Source: an uncultured Eubacteriales bacterium
GTDB lineage: Bacteria; Bacillota_A; Clostridia; Christensenellales; Aristaeellaceae
NCBI GenBank assembly: GCA_944333375.1
Contig: CALVKX010000020.1
Span: 1 to 15,869 of the forward strand
Direction: 5' to 3'
Length of the DNA: 15,869 nucleotides
The notes beneath the pieces are model-generated. The model saw only the letters and a program-made list of their open reading frames with translations, had not been told where the DNA came from and did not search any database. Below are positions 13,369 to 15,869 of this stretch, one piece after another. The translations under genes and the position numbers were made by a program. The first letter of the stretch is position 1; every line of letters begins with the position of its first letter.

Positions 13369-13995
13369 ATGAGATTTTTCAGGGCGCTTGCACTTTCGCT
13401 AAGCCTGGTACTGCTGGCCGTTCCTGCTCTGTCGGAGGAGACGTTCGCGACCTGCCAGATTCCGCAGGGCGCGGAGTCCCTGTTTGTGACCGAGGCCGGC
13501 GCCTTTGAGGCGCCGGACGGGCTGGAGGGTATGTACGCGCTGATGCTGGACGCCAATTCGCTCAGCGACGTCTATCTCACCCGCATGCGGTACGGGCGTG
13601 CGCTGGCCAGCATCAGCTGCACCAGCGGCGTGGAGCCGGGGACGGCGCAGGAGCTTCTCTCGCTCTGGCCCGACGTAGCCGCCCGGATCGCGCAGGAGGC
13701 GTTGTATGTCAACGATGATCCCTCCTGCGCGCAGGTGGATACGGTCTTTGGCTACGAGGCGATGGTCATCTCCACCGACATCGCCGTGGGGGAGCAGAGC
13801 ATGACGCTGCTGGATGCCTGGTGCGTCGCGTTTTATAACGGGCCGGACCTGATTGAGGTCTGGACGGTCTATCCGTCTGCCCCCGCCTATCTCTATGACG
13901 GCGAAGCGGCACAGGAGCTGGAGAGCGACCGGGCGGACCTTGAGGCGTTTATCGCCAGCCTGAGCTTTCCTCCCTACGATACGCAGGAAGAATGA
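13369..13995 (+). CDS. Secreted protein of unknown function
   Basis: A 208-residue protein. MRFFRALALSLSLVLLAVPA is a signal peptide (basic start, hydrophobic core, small residues before a likely cut near residue 20-22). There is no lipobox Cys at the cut, so it should be released rather than lipid-anchored. The mature part is acidic, with four scattered Cys and Tyr-rich segments such as YLYDG near the C-terminus. I do not recognise a family. The start has GGGAGG 7 bases upstream. A much longer upstream reading frame is antisense to the phosphoesterase and is rejected. It is followed 15 bases later by a glycosyltransferase gene, so the two are likely cotranscribed from the promoter at 13313-13341. 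Confidence 0.85.
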   Translation: MRFFRALALSLSLVLLAVPALSEETFATCQIPQGAESLFVTEAGAFEAPDGLEGMYALMLDANSLSDVYLTRMRYGRALASISCTSGVEPGTAQELLSLWPDVAARIAQEALYVNDDPSCAQVDTVFGYEAMVISTDIAVGEQSMTLLDAWCVAFYNGPDLIEVWTVYPSAPAYLYDGEAAQELESDRADLEAFIASLSFPPYDTQEE

Positions 13996-14010
13996 AGGGA
14001 GTGCGGCTGA

Positions 14011-14946
14011 ATGGAGACTTTGAGCGTCGTGGTGCCCTGCCTCAACGAGCAGGAGGCAGTCCCCCTTTTTTATGAGGCCTTTTTCAGGGAAACCGCCGGC
14101 ATGGATGTTTCCTTCGAGATCTGGTTCGTGGACGACGGAAGCACCGACGGCACGCTGGAGGCGGTCAGGCGCCTGCGGGAGAGGGACCCGCGGGTGAAGT
14201 ACATCTCCTTCTCGCGCAATTTCGGCAAGGAAAGCGCCATGTTTGCAGGCATGGAGGCCGCCGCGGGCGACTATGTGGCCATCATGGACGTGGACCTGCA
14301 GGACCCACCTTCCCTGCTTCCCGACATGCTCAGGGGCATCCGGGAGGAAGGGTACGACTGCGTGGCCACCCGGCGCGTGACGCGGCAGGGCGAGCCGAAG
14401 GTGCGCAGCTTCTTTGCGCGGGCGTTCTACCGCCTCATCAACCGCATCTCCCGTACCGAGATCGTGGACGGCGCGCGCGATTACCGCCTGATGACCAGGC
14501 AGATGGTCAAAAGCATCCTCTCGCTCAAAGAGGTCAGCCGCTTTTCCAAGGGCATCTTCAGCTGGGTGGGCTACCGCACCAAATGGCTGGAATATGAAAA
14601 CATCCAGCGCGTCGCGGGGGAGACGAAATGGTCGTTTTGGAAGCTGCTTTTGTATTCCATCGACGGCATCATCGGCTTTTCCACCGCGCCGCTGGCCATC
14701 GCTTCGGTGGTTGGGGTTCTGTTCTGCCTGATCGCCTTTATCCTCATTTTGTACTTTTTCATCAAGACCATCATCTGGGGCGATCCCGTGGCGGGCTTTC
14801 CGGCCACCATCTGCATCATTTTGCTTTTGGGCGGCATCCAGCTCTTCTGCGTGGGCATCCTGGGCCAGTATCTGAGCAAGACCTATCTGGAAACCAAGAA
14901 GCGGCCCATCTATATCGCCCGGGACATCCAGGGCAAGGACGGCTAA
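14011..14946 (+). CDS. GT2 glycosyltransferase, GtrB/polyprenol-phosphate type
   Basis: A 311-residue membrane-associated glycosyltransferase. The GT-A domain shows LSVVVPCLNEQE (nucleotide-binding start), VDDGSTDGT (40-48), SRNFGKE and MDVDLQDPP (92-100, the metal-binding DxD). Two membrane helices near residues 230-260 and 268-295 and the end LGQYLSKTYLETKKRPIYI match the DPM1/GtrB/YkcC group, which transfers glucose or a similar sugar to undecaprenyl phosphate for wall or polymer decoration. The start ATG has AAGGGAG upstream. The sugar is not known. The polyprenol carrier would come from the uppS product encoded in this window, a functional link only by inference. Its stop directly abuts the stop of the convergent SDR gene. 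Confidence 0.92.
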   Translation: METLSVVVPCLNEQEAVPLFYEAFFRETAGMDVSFEIWFVDDGSTDGTLEAVRRLRERDPRVKYISFSRNFGKESAMFAGMEAAAGDYVAIMDVDLQDPPSLLPDMLRGIREEGYDCVATRRVTRQGEPKVRSFFARAFYRLINRISRTEIVDGARDYRLMTRQMVKSILSLKEVSRFSKGIFSWVGYRTKWLEYENIQRVAGETKWSFWKLLLYSIDGIIGFSTAPLAIASVVGVLFCLIAFILILYFFIKTIIWGDPVAGFPATICIILLLGGIQLFCVGILGQYLSKTYLETKKRPIYIARDIQGKDG

Positions 14947-15756
14947 TCAACGCATGTTCTCCGAAGGAAAAAGCCATTTTTTCTGCGTCCGGGTCCACCT
15001 TCGATGGATGAAGGCCGCGGCCCAGGATGGCGGGACCGCCTTTCCCAGCAGGAAAAGCATGCGGTTAAAAGCGCCGGGAATATAGCGCGGCCTTCCCTGC
15101 AGGGCCAGGTCAAGCGTTTTGCAAACAACCTTTTCCATGGCGTTGGTGGTGAAGTTGCCAAGGATTCTCTGTGCGCAGATGGCTGCGCAGACTTCCTCGT
15201 TGGTGGTCAGACCGCCGGGGCACAGCGTCAGGACGTTTGCGTCCTGATCCCTGAGCTCCTGGCGCAGGGCCAGTCCGAAATCCAGCAGGAAGCGCTTGGA
15301 GGCGGCGTAGGTGGCCTTCAGCGGCATGGGGAACAGGGATGCGAGGCTGGAGACAAGGACGACGGTGAAGCGCCTGTTTGGCGTTCGCCGCTGCAATACG
15401 GCATGGGTGATGCGCAGCGTGCCTTCGTTGTTGAGGGCCACGATGCGCATCACCTTTTCGCGCTCCCGCTTCAAAAATCCACCCTCAAAGTCCACTCCGG
15501 CCACGTTGAGCAGCATGTCAAACGTAAGGCCAAGCCGCGAGGCCTGCGCCATCAGCGCGTCCACGCCTGCGCTGTCGGTCAGGTCGCAGGCCTTCGCATG
15601 AATTCTGATGCGGAAACGGCGGGAAAGCCCTTCCCGGATGGCCTCCAGCCCCTCCGCGTCCAGGTCCGTCAAAAACAGCAAATAGCCCCTTTTGGCACAT
15701 TCCACGGCCATCGCGCGGCCAAGTCCTCCTGCCGCCCCGGTTATCATTACGTTCAT
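14947..15756 (-). CDS. Short-chain dehydrogenase/reductase (SDR)
   Basis: A 269-residue classical-type SDR. TGAAGGLG (6-13) binds the NAD(P) cofactor, NVAG (84-87) is the structural motif, and Ser136/137, Tyr150 and Lys154 (YAASK) form the catalytic set, with Asn110 nearby. Asp31 after the second strand suggests preference for NAD(H). The C-terminal 70 residues include hydrophobic and basic stretches (NRMLFLLGKAVPPSWAAAF) resembling SDRs that act on lipid-like substrates, but the substrate cannot be named. The start ATG overlaps the stop of the upstream gene (ATGA), with GGGAGG upstream, so translation is coupled. Confidence 0.92.
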   Translation of the reverse strand: MNVMITGAAGGLGRAMAVECAKRGYLLFLTDLDAEGLEAIREGLSRRFRIRIHAKACDLTDSAGVDALMAQASRLGLTFDMLLNVAGVDFEGGFLKREREKVMRIVALNNEGTLRITHAVLQRRTPNRRFTVVLVSSLASLFPMPLKATYAASKRFLLDFGLALRQELRDQDANVLTLCPGGLTTNEEVCAAICAQRILGNFTTNAMEKVVCKTLDLALQGRPRYIPGAFNRMLFLLGKAVPPSWAAAFIHRRWTRTQKKWLFPSENMR

Positions 15757-15869
15757 CGCTCCGCCTCCCGATAGGTTATGCCGCAGAGCCGTTCGCTCAG
15801 GGAAAGGAGACGGGCGCCGTTTTCGGCCGTCACCTGCCGGCTGAACGCCTTTTCGCCGTAGCGGTCGAA
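15753..15869 (-). CDS. C-terminal end of an unidentified protein, coupled to the SDR gene
   Basis: The last 38 codons of a gene that begins beyond the right edge. The frame is open from the window end to a TGA (15755-15753) that overlaps the SDR start by 4 bases. The visible residues include FDRYGEKAFSRQV near the start and end in CGITYREAER. The sequence is too short to assign a family. The overlap indicates it belongs to the same operon as the SDR. Confidence 0.7.
   Translation of the reverse strand, partial: FDRYGEKAFSRQVTAENGARLLSLSERLCGITYREAER

Overview
The window looks like a chromosomal segment of a GC-rich, Gram-positive-type Bacillota (Clostridia-like) bacterium. The evidence is the gene content (whiA, rapZ, an HPr/Crh-like protein, the frr/uppS/cdsA/dxr/rseP block), strong AAGGAGG-type ribosome binding sites, and very clear TTGACA/TATAAT-type promoters with 17-18 base spacers. 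The exact genus cannot be told from the sequence.

Layout, left to right. (1) 1-242, minus: the first 31 codons of a serine recombinase and a 47-residue protein just upstream of it, probably the edge of a mobile element. (2) 300-4565, minus: a lipid and envelope operon, in transcription order small protein - uppS - cdsA - dxr - rseP. It has its own promoter (4536-4565) and a strong terminator (304-338). It provides undecaprenyl carrier, CDP-diacylglycerol, the first committed step of the MEP isoprenoid pathway and a site-2 protease. (3) 4594-5283, minus: frr as a single-gene unit with promoter and terminator. (4) 5315-6750, plus: a MATE-family exporter, divergent from frr. (5) 6729-9559, minus: murB - rapZ - a secreted metallo-beta-lactamase-fold protein, one tightly packed operon with a near-consensus promoter. 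(6) 9608-10779, minus: dnaN with its own terminator.

(7) 10780-11175: a 396-base gene-free stretch with clustered DnaA-box-like sequences (TTTTCCACA/G) and, next to the dnaN-proximal box, a run of CTA triplets that matches the DnaA-trio unwinding element. I read it as a candidate chromosomal origin (oriC). (8) 11176-12474, minus: whiA and an overlapping HPr-like protein that lacks the phosphorylatable His15 but keeps Ser46 (Crh-like). (9) 12490-13306, minus: a metallophosphoesterase. (10) 13313-14946, plus: a secreted protein of unknown function and a GT2 polyprenol-phosphate-type glycosyltransferase, divergent from the phosphoesterase. (11) 14947-15869, minus: an SDR-family oxidoreductase translationally coupled to an upstream gene cut by the window end.

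The most notable point is the arrangement. In related bacteria murB, rapZ, yvcK, whiA and an HPr/crh-like gene often form one cluster, and dnaN normally follows dnaA with recF and gyrB nearby. Here the origin-like region and dnaN sit between the whiA/HPr-like pair and murB/rapZ, yvcK is absent from the window, and neither dnaA nor recF is adjacent. Except for the exporter, all genes left of the candidate origin run away from it, as expected for leading-strand genes; genes to the right are mixed.
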